Below, piece after piece: positions 52,426 to 60,709 of a stretch of 64,000 nucleotides of DNA. Location of the stretch: contig NZ_FOQE01000010.1 of NCBI RefSeq assembly GCF_900113675.1, forward strand, positions 1 to 64,000, given 5' to 3'. The stretch's first letter is position 1, and every line of letters begins with the position of its first letter. Below the pieces are notes generated by a model. It worked only from the letters and a program-made list of their open reading frames with translations. It ran no database searches and was not told where the DNA came from. Made by a program: the position numbers and the translations under genes. The DNA is from Pisciglobus halotolerans. GTDB lineage: Bacteria; Bacillota; Bacilli; Lactobacillales; Carnobacteriaceae.

Positions 52426-53059
52426 TTTTGTACAGTCCTTCCCGGTTGATATATTGCATAACTGCATCAGGAACCAAATATTGTACAGTACAGCCACGGG
52501 AGATTTTGTTTCGCAAAGAAGTAGAACTAACATCGATTTGCGGCACATCTACCCACAATAGTGGATAGCGGCTCTCCACAGGAAATCCTGGGCGTCTGAT
52601 CCCGACAAATTGAGTTAAGTTGGTCAATTCATCGATGCGATACCAGTTCGGCAGATCATTGACCATGTCGCCGCCGATAATAAAATAATATTCTGTGTCG
52701 GGATGAAGTTGTGTCAGCTGTTTCATCGTGTCAAATGTATAGCTCTTTCCACCGCGCTCGATTTCGATTTTTTCAATATCAAACATTTGGTTTTCTTTGA
52801 TTGCTTCTTCTACCATTCGGACACGATGATGAGCTGCAATGGTTTTCTTCTCATCAGCATGCGGCGGAAGGTAGGTCGGCATAAAACAAATTTTGTCTAG
52901 CCCCAATTGCTGACAAACTTGATCTGCCATCACTAAGTGAGCAATATGAGGCGGATTAAACGTTCCGCCTAGAATCCCTATCCTTTTTTTTTCAGATAAT
53001 TCGGTCGCCATTTCACTTGAAATTTGTGTATGGTCCATTGTTTTAACTGATCGTGTCAT
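52415..53059 (-). CDS. nadD: Nicotinate-nucleotide adenylyltransferase
   Basis: It makes deamido-NAD from nicotinate mononucleotide and ATP. The 214-residue protein has the nucleotidyltransferase motif IGILGGTFNPPHIAHL after an N-terminal extension of about 25 residues, and DVSSTSLRNKI (ISSTxIR-like motif). The ATG at 53059 follows AAGGAAGAG, so the extension is probably translated. It is followed by overlapping yqeK. Confidence 0.96.
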   Translation of the reverse strand: MTRSVKTMDHTQISSEMATELSEKKRIGILGGTFNPPHIAHLVMADQVCQQLGLDKICFMPTYLPPHADEKKTIAAHHRVRMVEEAIKENQMFDIEKIEIERGGKSYTFDTMKQLTQLHPDTEYYFIIGGDMVNDLPNWYRIDELTNLTQFVGIRRPGFPVESRYPLLWVDVPQIDVSSTSLRNKISRGCTVQYLVPDAVMQYINREGLYKNEN

Positions 53060-53087
53060 GTCTGATCTCTTCCTTTGCTAAAGACGT

Positions 53088-53408
53088 CTACTCTTTTTTT
53101 GCAGCAGGCAGTTGTGATGAAATCCGTTGATATTTCTCTTGACTAGAAGGTTTGAACAAAACGATCACTCTGCCGATTATTTGTACTGCTTTGGCATCGA
53201 TCGTTTCTTCAACTGCTGAAGCCACGTCTGCTGCTTCTTCGTCTGTGTTCTGTAATAAACTGATTTTGATCAATTCTCTTTTTTCTAAAGCTTCCCCGAT
53301 TTGTTTTAGCAGTTCATCATTTATGCCATTTTTTCCAATTTGAAAAATGGGATGTAGATGGTGTGCCTTACTTCTCAAAAAGCTTTTTTGTTTACCCGTT
53401 AACTTCAT
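53088..53408 (-). CDS. yhbY: YhbY family RNA-binding (CRM domain) protein
   Basis: A small ribosome-assembly-associated protein. The 106 residues begin MKLTGKQKSFLRSKAHHLHP and contain the CRM-domain motif IFQIGKNGIND; GRVIVLFKPS closes the fold. The ATG at 53408 lies behind TGGAG. It sits between yqeH and nadD, as in Bacillus (yqeH-aroE-yhbY-nadD without aroE). Confidence 0.95.
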   Translation of the reverse strand: MKLTGKQKSFLRSKAHHLHPIFQIGKNGINDELLKQIGEALEKRELIKISLLQNTDEEAADVASAVEETIDAKAVQIIGRVIVLFKPSSQEKYQRISSQLPAAKKE

Positions 53409-53435
53409 TTTTATGCTCCATTCTCTTTTCAATTC

Positions 53436-54569
53436 TTATACGATCGACTTGCGAATGACGACATCGATCCCTTCAGGAGCCCATCCAGCAACAATTGCGC
53501 CTGGTTTTTGGACTGTCACCCATCCTAATCCGGAAAATACGATATCTGATTTTTCTTTGATTGAAAATTCATGGCGCACCAATGGAGGAAATCCTTCTTT
53601 TTCATCAAGACGAGGAGGCTGCAATAAATCTCCAACCTGGCGTAAATACAAGTCATCCGCATTTTCAAGTTTTGTTCGATGAATGTTCAAGTCATTAGAC
53701 ATAAAACAAGTAAAAGCATGTTCCTCACCTTCAATGAAGTCAAATCGTGCTATACCGCCAAAAAACAGAGTCTGTTTCGATTTCAGCTGATAAACTTTTG
53801 GTTTGATCTCTTTTTTAGGTGAAATCAATTTTAAGTCTTTCTCGCCTAAAACGTGGGCCATCTGATTTCGATGAATGATCCCTGGCGTATCGATAATAGC
53901 TTTTCCATCATCTAAAGGAATCTCGATTTGATCCAAAGTCGTCCCCGGGAATTGAGAAGTCGTGATCAAGTCTTTGATGCCGGCTGAGTTTTGAATAATA
54001 GCGTTGATGATACTTGATTTTCCAACATTCGTTACGCCAACGACATACACATCCTTGCCGTCTCGATACTTTTCGATCGTCTGTTTCAGTTGTTCTATTT
54101 CATGCTGTTTGACAGCACTGGTCAGCATCACATCAATTGGACGCAAACCAGCTTCATGCGCTCTTTCACGCAGCCATTGTGTCATTTTGCTCTTCTTCAT
54201 GGATTTAGGCAAGAGATCTACTTTATTCCCCACTAGCAATATCGGATTCTTTCCGACAAATCTTTGAAGACCTGCGATTAAACTGCCATTGAAATCAAAG
54301 ATATCAATCACATTAACGATCAATGCATCTTTAGTTCCAATTTTATTTAACAATTTTAAGAAATCATCGTCTGTTAGAGAAACGTCTTGGATCTCGTTAT
54401 AGTTTCTAAGCCTAAAACATCTTTGACAATATACTTCTCCTTTTTCAAGTCCTTTCTTAAGGGCACCAGAAGGAGTATAACCTATTTTCTCCTTATCTGA
54501 AATCTGTATGACTGCACCACAACCAACACAATGGATTACTTCTTCCTCACTTAATTGCGTTTCTGTCAT
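53436..54569 (-). CDS. yqeH: Ribosome biogenesis GTPase YqeH
   Basis: A circularly permuted GTPase needed for 30S assembly. The 377-residue protein has an N-terminal zinc finger (CVGCG and CQRCF), then G4 LVGNKVDLLPKS, and only afterwards G1 VVGVTNVGKSSIINAI and G3 IIDTPGI: the permuted G4-G5-G1-G2-G3 order. The ATG at 54569 is better spaced behind GGAGG than the ATG at 54578. It overlaps the end of yqeG by 23 bp. Confidence 0.95.
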   Translation of the reverse strand: MTETQLSEEEVIHCVGCGAVIQISDKEKIGYTPSGALKKGLEKGEVYCQRCFRLRNYNEIQDVSLTDDDFLKLLNKIGTKDALIVNVIDIFDFNGSLIAGLQRFVGKNPILLVGNKVDLLPKSMKKSKMTQWLRERAHEAGLRPIDVMLTSAVKQHEIEQLKQTIEKYRDGKDVYVVGVTNVGKSSIINAIIQNSAGIKDLITTSQFPGTTLDQIEIPLDDGKAIIDTPGIIHRNQMAHVLGEKDLKLISPKKEIKPKVYQLKSKQTLFFGGIARFDFIEGEEHAFTCFMSNDLNIHRTKLENADDLYLRQVGDLLQPPRLDEKEGFPPLVRHEFSIKEKSDIVFSGLGWVTVQKPGAIVAGWAPEGIDVVIRKSIV

Positions 54570-55092
54570 GTATCCCATTCCTCCATTTCATGTCTGGATC
54601 GTTTTTTATTAATGCTCTCATGATATGCAATTCAAAAAAACGGTTGATTTTGGTGTTCCAAGCATCGGAATCAATGATGGGACGCACGAGAACACTTCTG
54701 ATTCCTGACCGGTTCGCTCCCCAAATATCTGTCATGATTTGATCGCCAACCATCAATATTTCATGTTTTTCTAACTGCAGCTGCTTCGATGCTTCGGTAA
54801 ATCCTTTTTTAAACGGCTTTAATGCACGAGGGATATACCTCAGCTTTAACAACTCAGCTACACGTTTGATTCTATCATCACTGTTATTGGATAAAATGAT
54901 CACTGGGATATCAGCCAACTTCATTCGGTCGATCCATTCAATCAGTTCTTCTGTTCCATCAGGATTATTCCAAGCGATCAATGTATTATCAAGATCTGTC
55001 AAAACAGCTTTGACACCTTGTTCTCTTAATTGATCTGGCGTGATCTGGTAGATTGCTTCTACCATCCATGTCGGTTTAAATTGTGTAAACAT
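54547..55092 (-). CDS. yqeG: YqeG family HAD phosphatase
   Basis: The 181-residue protein has the HAD nucleophile motif VLTDLDNTLIAWN, motif II VIILSNNS, a lysine in RALKPFKKGF and motif IV VGDQIMTDIWGANR. The family resembles mitochondrial phosphatidylglycerophosphate phosphatase (PTPMT1-like GEP4), but its bacterial role is not settled. It heads the yqeG-yqeH-yhbY-nadD-yqeK-rsfS operon, with a promoter at 55157-55184. Confidence 0.92.
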   Translation of the reverse strand: MFTQFKPTWMVEAIYQITPDQLREQGVKAVLTDLDNTLIAWNNPDGTEELIEWIDRMKLADIPVIILSNNSDDRIKRVAELLKLRYIPRALKPFKKGFTEASKQLQLEKHEILMVGDQIMTDIWGANRSGIRSVLVRPIIDSDAWNTKINRFFELHIMRALIKNDPDMKWRNGIHDRNAIK

Positions 55093-55156
55093 ACCTTACT
55101 CCTGCTCATTAAAATAGGAGCACCTGAAACAGTACTCCTTTGTCTTCTTATTTTTT

Positions 55157-55184
55157 ATTATACGCAAAAACACAGAAATATCAA
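55157..55184 (-). promoter_or_regulatory. Promoter of the yqeG-yqeH-nadD operon
   Basis: TTGATA, a 16-bp spacer and TATAAT on the minus strand. An AGGAG/CTCCT inverted repeat lies in the leader before yqeG. Confidence 0.75.
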
Positions 55185-55200
55185 TTCTCTCAAAGGTTGC

Positions 55201-56394
55201 TCAATGTAAGAATACGGTGTGTAATGTATTCACAGCCTTTTTAAGATTCTTTCCATCAATCAAGACCCAAATCGTAGTATAGCTGTCAGAAGTTTGATAG
55301 AAAGGAATGCCTTCCAGATTCAAAGCAGAAACGATTTTAGCCATTACTCCTGGGACACCAGTGATTCCTGCCCCGACAATAGCCACTTTGGAACAATCTA
55401 ATCGTTCATCAAAGTCACATTGGTGAGCAGTAAAAATTTCTTTTGCAGCCGCTTCATGATGTGCTTTGACTGTAAAAACCGCTGAATCAGTGAATAGGTT
55501 GATAAAGTCCAAGCTGATCCCAGCACTTGCTAACGCTGAAAATACTTTTTCCTGCTGCTGATTGTCAGCGTGAAGGGTGAACTGAATCAAGTCTTTTACA
55601 TGAGCGATCCCTGTTACCAAACGATAATGTTCAATCTGACTTTCCACATGAGTAACCAGTGTACCCAACACATCAACCGGCTGATAGGTAGAACGGATAC
55701 GTAAAGGAATGCCAGCTTGTAGAGCAATTTCGACTGCTCTTGGATCAATAACTTTTGCGCCTTCATGCGCCATGTTACTAACTTCATAGTAACTGACAGT
55801 GTCTAAAAAATGAGCACTTTCTACCAAACGAGGGTCAGCTGTCATCAAGCCGGAAACATCCGTAAAAATATCGATTCTTGCTGCTTGGAACGCAGCACCT
55901 AAAAAGGCTGCGGTGGTGTCGCTGCCGCCTCTTCCGATCGTTGTGATGTGTCCATTTTCTGAAACACCTTGAAAACCGGCCACAACAACAACATCATTGG
56001 TTTTAAAGTAATGATTGATAAGATCTGTATTGATTTCTTTTACCTTTGCATTTCCATAATCATCACTTGTTAAAACACCAGCATCTTGACCGGTCAACCC
56101 TACTGCAGAAAGACCGCTTTTTTTCAATAGATGAGTAAAAACGGCTGTGGAGATCGTTTCTCCCACTGAGAGAAGCATATCTTTTTCTCGTGGATCTAAA
56201 AAGCTGTGATAGCCTTCTACCATGTCCAATAAAGAATCCGTTGCATATGGATCACCTTTTCGTCCGATCGCAGAAACAACAACGATCACTTTATAACCTT
56301 CTGAAACAGCATGTTCAACATGTTTTTTTGCTGCTGTGCGGCTTTCTTCATCTTTAACAGACGTTCCGCCAAATTTTTGTACTAAAATCTTCAT
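55201..56394 (-). CDS. Aspartate kinase
   Basis: It phosphorylates aspartate, the entry to lysine, threonine, methionine and diaminopimelate synthesis. The 397-residue protein starts MKILVQKFGGTSVKD, has GRGGSDTTAAFLGAAF in the kinase domain and two C-terminal ACT domains (about 260-397), so it should be feedback-regulated. The ATG at 56394 follows AAAAGGATGG. It stands alone here, with a 110-nt leader. If the organism makes diaminopimelate this gene would feed the murE in this window, but the rest of the pathway is not visible. Confidence 0.93.
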   Translation of the reverse strand: MKILVQKFGGTSVKDEESRTAAKKHVEHAVSEGYKVIVVVSAIGRKGDPYATDSLLDMVEGYHSFLDPREKDMLLSVGETISTAVFTHLLKKSGLSAVGLTGQDAGVLTSDDYGNAKVKEINTDLINHYFKTNDVVVVAGFQGVSENGHITTIGRGGSDTTAAFLGAAFQAARIDIFTDVSGLMTADPRLVESAHFLDTVSYYEVSNMAHEGAKVIDPRAVEIALQAGIPLRIRSTYQPVDVLGTLVTHVESQIEHYRLVTGIAHVKDLIQFTLHADNQQQEKVFSALASAGISLDFINLFTDSAVFTVKAHHEAAAKEIFTAHQCDFDERLDCSKVAIVGAGITGVPGVMAKIVSALNLEGIPFYQTSDSYTTIWVLIDGKNLKKAVNTLHTVFLH

Positions 56395-56510
56395 TTTTTC
56401 CATCCTTTTAAAAAAGAAGAGCTGGTTTTTCATTTGTTGACAAACAGAAGACCCTACTCCTCGCGATTTAGTTGATTTAAACCCTCTCTACTTTAACACC
56501 ATTTGGTTCA

Positions 56511-56539
56511 ATTTTAAATGGTCTATCTTTAACTTGTAA
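56511..56539 (-). promoter_or_regulatory. Promoter of the aspartokinase gene
   Basis: TTACAA, a 17-bp spacer and TAAAAT on the minus strand; the leader to the ATG is about 110 nt and includes an ACCATTT/AAATGGT inverted repeat at its start. Confidence 0.6.
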
Positions 56540-56581
56540 GATCTTTTCAACTTTTAAAAAATGGGTTTGTCCTTTTGATAT

Positions 56582-56621
56582 AAAAAAGGAATCGAACATA
56601 TCCGCTCAATTCCTTTTTTTA
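56582..56621 (-). terminator. Terminator of the ykuJ-like gene
   Basis: AAAAAAAGGAAT and ATTCCTTTTTT pair around a 16-nt loop, followed by T residues on the minus strand, 33 bp after the stop. Confidence 0.85.
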
Positions 56622-56653
56622 TTCGTTTGTGTGTAAAAAAGCTAATGAAAAAA

Positions 56654-56887
56654 TTAGTCTTGTAGCAATTCATAAATTTCAATAGCGATCAAATCGATAT
56701 CATCGAATTTATACACTTGATTTGTTTCATGTTCTTCTAATTCGAACGTTTCAGCTTTTGTATCGTAGGTAATCAGACAACGTTCTTCTCCATTTTTTTC
56801 AAAACGGCGAACTTGCACTTCGTTATCTTTATCTTCAACCATTGCTTCCAAACGACGAATAATGGCTGTTAGTTGTGAAGATTTCAT
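56654..56887 (-). CDS. ykuJ: YkuJ-like protein (DUF1797)
   Basis: A small conserved Firmicute protein of unknown function. The 77 residues start MKSSQLTAIIRRLEAMVED and contain EVQVRRFEKNGEERCLITYD and FDDIDLIAIEIYELL, the full length of the family. The ATG at 56887 follows AAAGGGG; an extended -10 TGTTAAAAT lies at 56922-56930. It is a single-gene unit. Confidence 0.88.
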   Translation of the reverse strand: MKSSQLTAIIRRLEAMVEDKDNEVQVRRFEKNGEERCLITYDTKAETFELEEHETNQVYKFDDIDLIAIEIYELLQD

Positions 56888-57022
56888 ACTTTGTGCCCCT
56901 TTCAAGTCTTAACTCAGTATCATTTTAACAGATTTCTTTTCAAATAACATTAAACTACACTATTTTTTTGAAAAAAACGTTTCTCTTATGAAAAAAAATG
57001 GTTGTGTTTCCTTTTATCTCAT

Positions 57023-57058
57023 AAAAAAAGACGGGACAACAACCCCGTCTTTTTTTTA
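57023..57058 (-). terminator. Terminator of the beta-hydroxyacid dehydrogenase gene
   Basis: AAAAAGACGGGG and CCCGTCTTTTT with a 7-nt loop; T-runs flank it on both strands, about 20 bp after the stop. Confidence 0.92.
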
Positions 57059-57076
57059 ATGAATCAGTTTGATTTA

Positions 57077-57943
57077 TTAATCGTTCCACCATAGCTTGAT
57101 CAAAGCTTGTGTCCCATCATTGCCGTGTCCATTATCTTCTAATTTTTCATACAATTTTTCTGCCAAAGCAGTTGCTGGCAAATCAATTCCCATCTTTTTA
57201 GCTTCGTCCAAAGCTATTTTCAAATCTTTGACAAAGTGTTTAACAAAGAAACCTGGAGAATAATCTTCCTTTAAAATACGCGGAGCATAATTAGACAATG
57301 ACCAGTTCTGAGCACTGCCTCCTCCAACTGTATCTAATACCTTTTCTAGATTCAACCCCGCTTTATCAGCATAAACCAACAGTTCGGTCATTCCGGTCAT
57401 CGTTCCGGCAATCATGATTTGATTCGCCATTTTTGTATGTTGGCCACTTCCTGCAGGGCCTTGAAGATTAACTTTGCTAGAAAAAACATCAAAAAGAGGT
57501 TTAATATGATCGAAAGCATCTTGCTCTCCTCCAACCATTGTCGTCAATGTTCCTTTTTTAGCACCTAAGTCTCCACCTGAGACTGGCGCATCCAAGACAG
57601 CTATCCCCTTTTCTTTCCCTTGATCAAATATTTTCTTTGCCAAAGTAGGTGTGCTGGTTGTCATGTCGATCAATATTTGGTCGTTATGAGCAGCCAAAAA
57701 AATGCCTTGGTCACCAAAATAAATTTCTTCTACGTCTGTTGGATAGCCCACGATTGAAAAGACAGCTTCTGAAGCTGCAGTGACTTCCGCTGGTGTATCG
57801 TGCCAAACCGCACCCATTTCAACCAGTTCATCTGTTTTGCTTTTGGTACGGTTGAACACATGCATTTCATATCCTGCATGGAGAAGGTGTTTAACAATTG
57901 AAGCGCCCATTACACCTGTTCCAATGAACCCTATTTTATTCAT
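57077..57943 (-). CDS. Beta-hydroxyacid dehydrogenase (3-hydroxyisobutyrate dehydrogenase family)
   Basis: An NAD(P)-dependent oxidoreductase. The 288-residue protein has the Rossmann motif IGFIGTGVMGASIVKHL at the start, the substrate-binding DAPVSGGDLGAKKGTL and catalytic Lys in GSGQHTKMANQIMIAG. The natural substrate (tartronate semialdehyde, succinate semialdehyde or other) cannot be read from the sequence. The ATG at 57943 follows AGGAGTGG, with an extended -10 TGTTATACT at 57978-57986. It is a single-gene unit. Confidence 0.92.
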   Translation of the reverse strand: MNKIGFIGTGVMGASIVKHLLHAGYEMHVFNRTKSKTDELVEMGAVWHDTPAEVTAASEAVFSIVGYPTDVEEIYFGDQGIFLAAHNDQILIDMTTSTPTLAKKIFDQGKEKGIAVLDAPVSGGDLGAKKGTLTTMVGGEQDAFDHIKPLFDVFSSKVNLQGPAGSGQHTKMANQIMIAGTMTGMTELLVYADKAGLNLEKVLDTVGGGSAQNWSLSNYAPRILKEDYSPGFFVKHFVKDLKIALDEAKKMGIDLPATALAEKLYEKLEDNGHGNDGTQALIKLWWND

Positions 57944-57996
57944 ATTATTCCACTCCTTTTCTTCATCTTCTTTTTTTAGTATAACATAACGCACAT

Positions 57997-58044
57997 AAAA
58001 AAAATGAACCTCAACTTCGAAAACAACGTGTTGATGTTCATTTT
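57997..58044 (-). terminator. Terminator downstream of the glycosyltransferase pair
   Basis: AAAATGAAC and GTTCATTTT pair, extended inward by GTTGA/TCAAC, with T-runs on the minus strand; about 14 bp after the stop. Confidence 0.8.
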
Positions 58045-58057
58045 ATTCGCTCTATTT

Positions 58058-59116
58058 TTAAACCAAGTCACTGTGACTCTTTTGCTGTTCTTTTTGATAA
58101 ACTGCTAATTGCTGTTGGTAAAATATTTTCCATAACTCTGCCGTTTTTTCTTCAGCATAGAAGCGATTCCCAGCAATTGCTTTTTTCTTTACATTCTGTA
58201 AATCAATCGGATTGTTTTTTAATTGAACTATTTTTTCTGCCATTTCTTTCTGGTCAGCAGCTGGTTCATAATACCCTTCTAGAACCGGCTTATACAAAAA
58301 AAGATCTCTCAGCATAACAGGCGTTTCACATGCAAAAGCTTCTAGTATACACATCGGAAACAATTCCTCGTAAGAAGGCAATAAAAACAAATCAGCCAGT
58401 TGATAATAGTCACGCATATCTTCTCGTTGAATGATTCCCGTAAACAATAAGTTTTTGGGTGGATGCTCCATAGCATACTTATATTTTTCGTATCCATCTG
58501 TTATTTTTCCAAACGAAAAGCCACCGGCCCAAATAAATTGAATGTCAGGCATAGCCTCAGCCAGTTGAATAAAATCAAATACCCCTTTTCGCTCCTGTAC
58601 CTGTCCTGCTCCAAATACAACGAATCGGTCTTGCGCCAATCCTTTTTTCGCTCGCAATGCATTGATTTCTTGATCTGTATTAGGGAAAAATTGATCATTA
58701 GATACAACATTTGGAATATAAGTAATGTGTTCTCTAGGGATGCCCACTTTCACTAGTTCTTCTATAAAAACTGGATTAACGACTACCAAATGATCCATCC
58801 GCTTATAAAAAGAAATGACATATCGATAGAGTATTTTTTCAATGATTTTAGGTAAATGAAGGCTGCCCTTTAAAGTAGATGGCAGAAAATGGACATAGCC
58901 AATCCTTCTGCCAAATCTTTTCCTAAAAAAAGTTGTGATGTAAAAGGGTATATCAATGGTATGATAATGGCTCAATTGCGTTCGGCGATACTGATTGATA
59001 TTGATTTGGATCTCATCTGAATGGTACTTTTTTAATAGTCGAATCAACTCTGAATAAGCACTGCCCACTCCTTGGCCTTGCACTTTTTCAGCTGAAGAAA
59101 ACATGGTCACTTGCAT
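58058..59116 (-). CDS. GT4 glycosyltransferase, second step of glycolipid synthesis
   Basis: The 352-residue protein begins MQVTMFSSAEKVQGQGVGSA and has the GT-B C-terminal motif EELFPMCILEAFACETPVM. Together with the gene upstream it matches the enterococcal pair (BgsA with BgsB; LafB with LafA elsewhere) that builds diglycosyl-diacylglycerol, the lipid anchor of lipoteichoic acid. I place the start at the ATG at 59116 behind GAGAGGAG; the frame is open 79 codons further, inside the upstream gene. The role is inferred from pairing and similarity. Confidence 0.85.
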   Translation of the reverse strand: MQVTMFSSAEKVQGQGVGSAYSELIRLLKKYHSDEIQININQYRRTQLSHYHTIDIPFYITTFFRKRFGRRIGYVHFLPSTLKGSLHLPKIIEKILYRYVISFYKRMDHLVVVNPVFIEELVKVGIPREHITYIPNVVSNDQFFPNTDQEINALRAKKGLAQDRFVVFGAGQVQERKGVFDFIQLAEAMPDIQFIWAGGFSFGKITDGYEKYKYAMEHPPKNLLFTGIIQREDMRDYYQLADLFLLPSYEELFPMCILEAFACETPVMLRDLFLYKPVLEGYYEPAADQKEMAEKIVQLKNNPIDLQNVKKKAIAGNRFYAEEKTAELWKIFYQQQLAVYQKEQQKSHSDLV

Positions 59117-59150
59117 CTCATCATCTCCTCTCAATGGGATTTTGATTTTA

Positions 59151-60317
59151 TTAAGAGGAAAATTCTTTATCCCATGTATAAGTGTCAAGAACAGTCTCAT
59201 AAAAATCCATGACTTCTTCTGCAAAAACCTCTGATGAGATAGCTTGCAGCAGGTGTTTGCGTTCAATCGCCTCTTGATTTTCTGAATGACTTTTTTCAAG
59301 ATATTGAATAACGGTTTGTGCCAGCTCTTTGTCAGTATGGTACGTAGCGCCAAAATCGCCGCTATAAATCAGCATATTCGTATATGAACAATCTTTAGCA
59401 ATAATGGCTGTTCCTGCCGCAATGGCTTCAATATAAGTCAATCCCTGTGTCTCGCTACTCGAAGCATTGACATAAAGATCAGCAGCTTGATAATAGGCAT
59501 TCACTTCGCTGCTTTTGACTTCTCCGACGAAATACAATGCTTCTTTTAGCGACAAATCTTCAGATAATTGTTCAAGCGCCATTCTATTTGGTCCGTCACC
59601 AACTACAAGCATTTTTGCTGAAGGATAGCGTCTTAAAATTTCCGGCATTGCATGCAACAATGCTTCAATATTTTTTTCTTCTGCTAATCGGCTTAAAGAA
59701 AGCAGCACAATATTATGCGCAGAAATATTTAATTCGCAACGAATATCTCGATCAGATTTTGCACTCAGTTTTTTCAAGTTGACACCAGTCGGGATTACAG
59801 CTATTTTTTGGCTAACACCATAGCTCAGTAAAATCTGTTTTGTTTTCTCACTGGGTACAATGATACCATCTGTTTGATTACAAAAATATTTTGACATGAT
59901 TTTGACATGACTAGGACGTAAAATTTTCCCCTTAGCAACATAATGAAGGTATCTTTCGTATAAAGTGTGATAGGTATGGACACAAGGGATACGCATTTGT
60001 TCTGCTACATATTTACCCGTCAAACCCAAACTGAACTCTGTTTGCGTATGGATCATTTCTAACCCTAATTGACGAGCCATCTTCAATGCTTGATGTTTTC
60101 CTCCAATTGCAACACGTCGGTCTTTAAAAGAAAAAAATGGAATACTCGTGAACCGGACAATGTCTTTTTCTTCTTCTTCATTGGCATGTGGATCAGTTGT
60201 AGTAAATATCGTAACTTCGTGTCCATTATCCTCAAGTTCTTCCTTAAGTGTCTGGATAGAAGTGGCCACACCGCTTACTTGAGGAAAATAGGTGTCGGTG
60301 AAAATCCCTATCTTCAT
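59151..60317 (-). CDS. 1,2-Diacylglycerol 3-glucosyltransferase-like GT4 enzyme
   Basis: It probably transfers glucose to diacylglycerol at the membrane, the first glycolipid step. The 388-residue protein starts MKIGIFTDTYFPQVSGVATS, with HTQTEFSLGLTGKYVAEQM, AVIPTGVNLKKL and the donor-binding SSSETQGLTYIEAIAAGTAI. The ATG at 60317 lies 9 nt behind GGAG; the ATG two codons earlier is too close. It is followed after 34 bp by the second glycosyltransferase. Confidence 0.88.
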   Translation of the reverse strand: MKIGIFTDTYFPQVSGVATSIQTLKEELEDNGHEVTIFTTTDPHANEEEEKDIVRFTSIPFFSFKDRRVAIGGKHQALKMARQLGLEMIHTQTEFSLGLTGKYVAEQMRIPCVHTYHTLYERYLHYVAKGKILRPSHVKIMSKYFCNQTDGIIVPSEKTKQILLSYGVSQKIAVIPTGVNLKKLSAKSDRDIRCELNISAHNIVLLSLSRLAEEKNIEALLHAMPEILRRYPSAKMLVVGDGPNRMALEQLSEDLSLKEALYFVGEVKSSEVNAYYQAADLYVNASSSETQGLTYIEAIAAGTAIIAKDCSYTNMLIYSGDFGATYHTDKELAQTVIQYLEKSHSENQEAIERKHLLQAISSEVFAEEVMDFYETVLDTYTWDKEFSS

Positions 60318-60640
60318 TCCCATTCACTCCTTTACAACATTATGCGCTGTTTTTATTTTTTTAGAAACTAAGATGTATCATTTTACTTTCCATCACTGTT
60401 ATTTTAGCAAATAAAACGAGCATCTGCATCCAACTTGAGCTGTAATATTTGATTCGACCAATTTTTTTATTTTTTACATCTGTTGTGACTGTCCTTATAT
60501 CTTGGAATCGAGAAATTCTTTTCCTTTTTTTGTAATGAAATAGGCTTGATTAGGAAGAGACATGTTGTATATCTTTCATTTTTTATACGATCAGTATGTA
60601 TACAAATAGTGGTGATCATATGAATAAAGGATAAAACCAT
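60318..60640. other. Gene-free spacer upstream of the glycosyltransferase pair
   Basis: About 320 bp of AT-rich DNA between the glycosyltransferase operon and the ptsI terminator. It must hold the promoter of the pair, but the best candidate (TTGCTA with TAAAAT at 19 bp) is weak. I see no RNA motif or repeat. Confidence 0.45.
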
Positions 60641-60681
60641 AAAAAGAGGATGACTTCAGTTTAGAGCTGAAGCCATCCTCT
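60641..60681 (-). terminator. Terminator of ptsHI
   Basis: GAGGATGGCTTCAG and CTGAAGTCATCCTC (one mismatch) pair around a 6-nt loop, followed by TTTTTA on the minus strand, about 30 bp after the ptsI stop. Confidence 0.9.
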
Positions 60682-60709
60682 CTATGGTAAAACAATGAAA
60701 AATCTTGTT

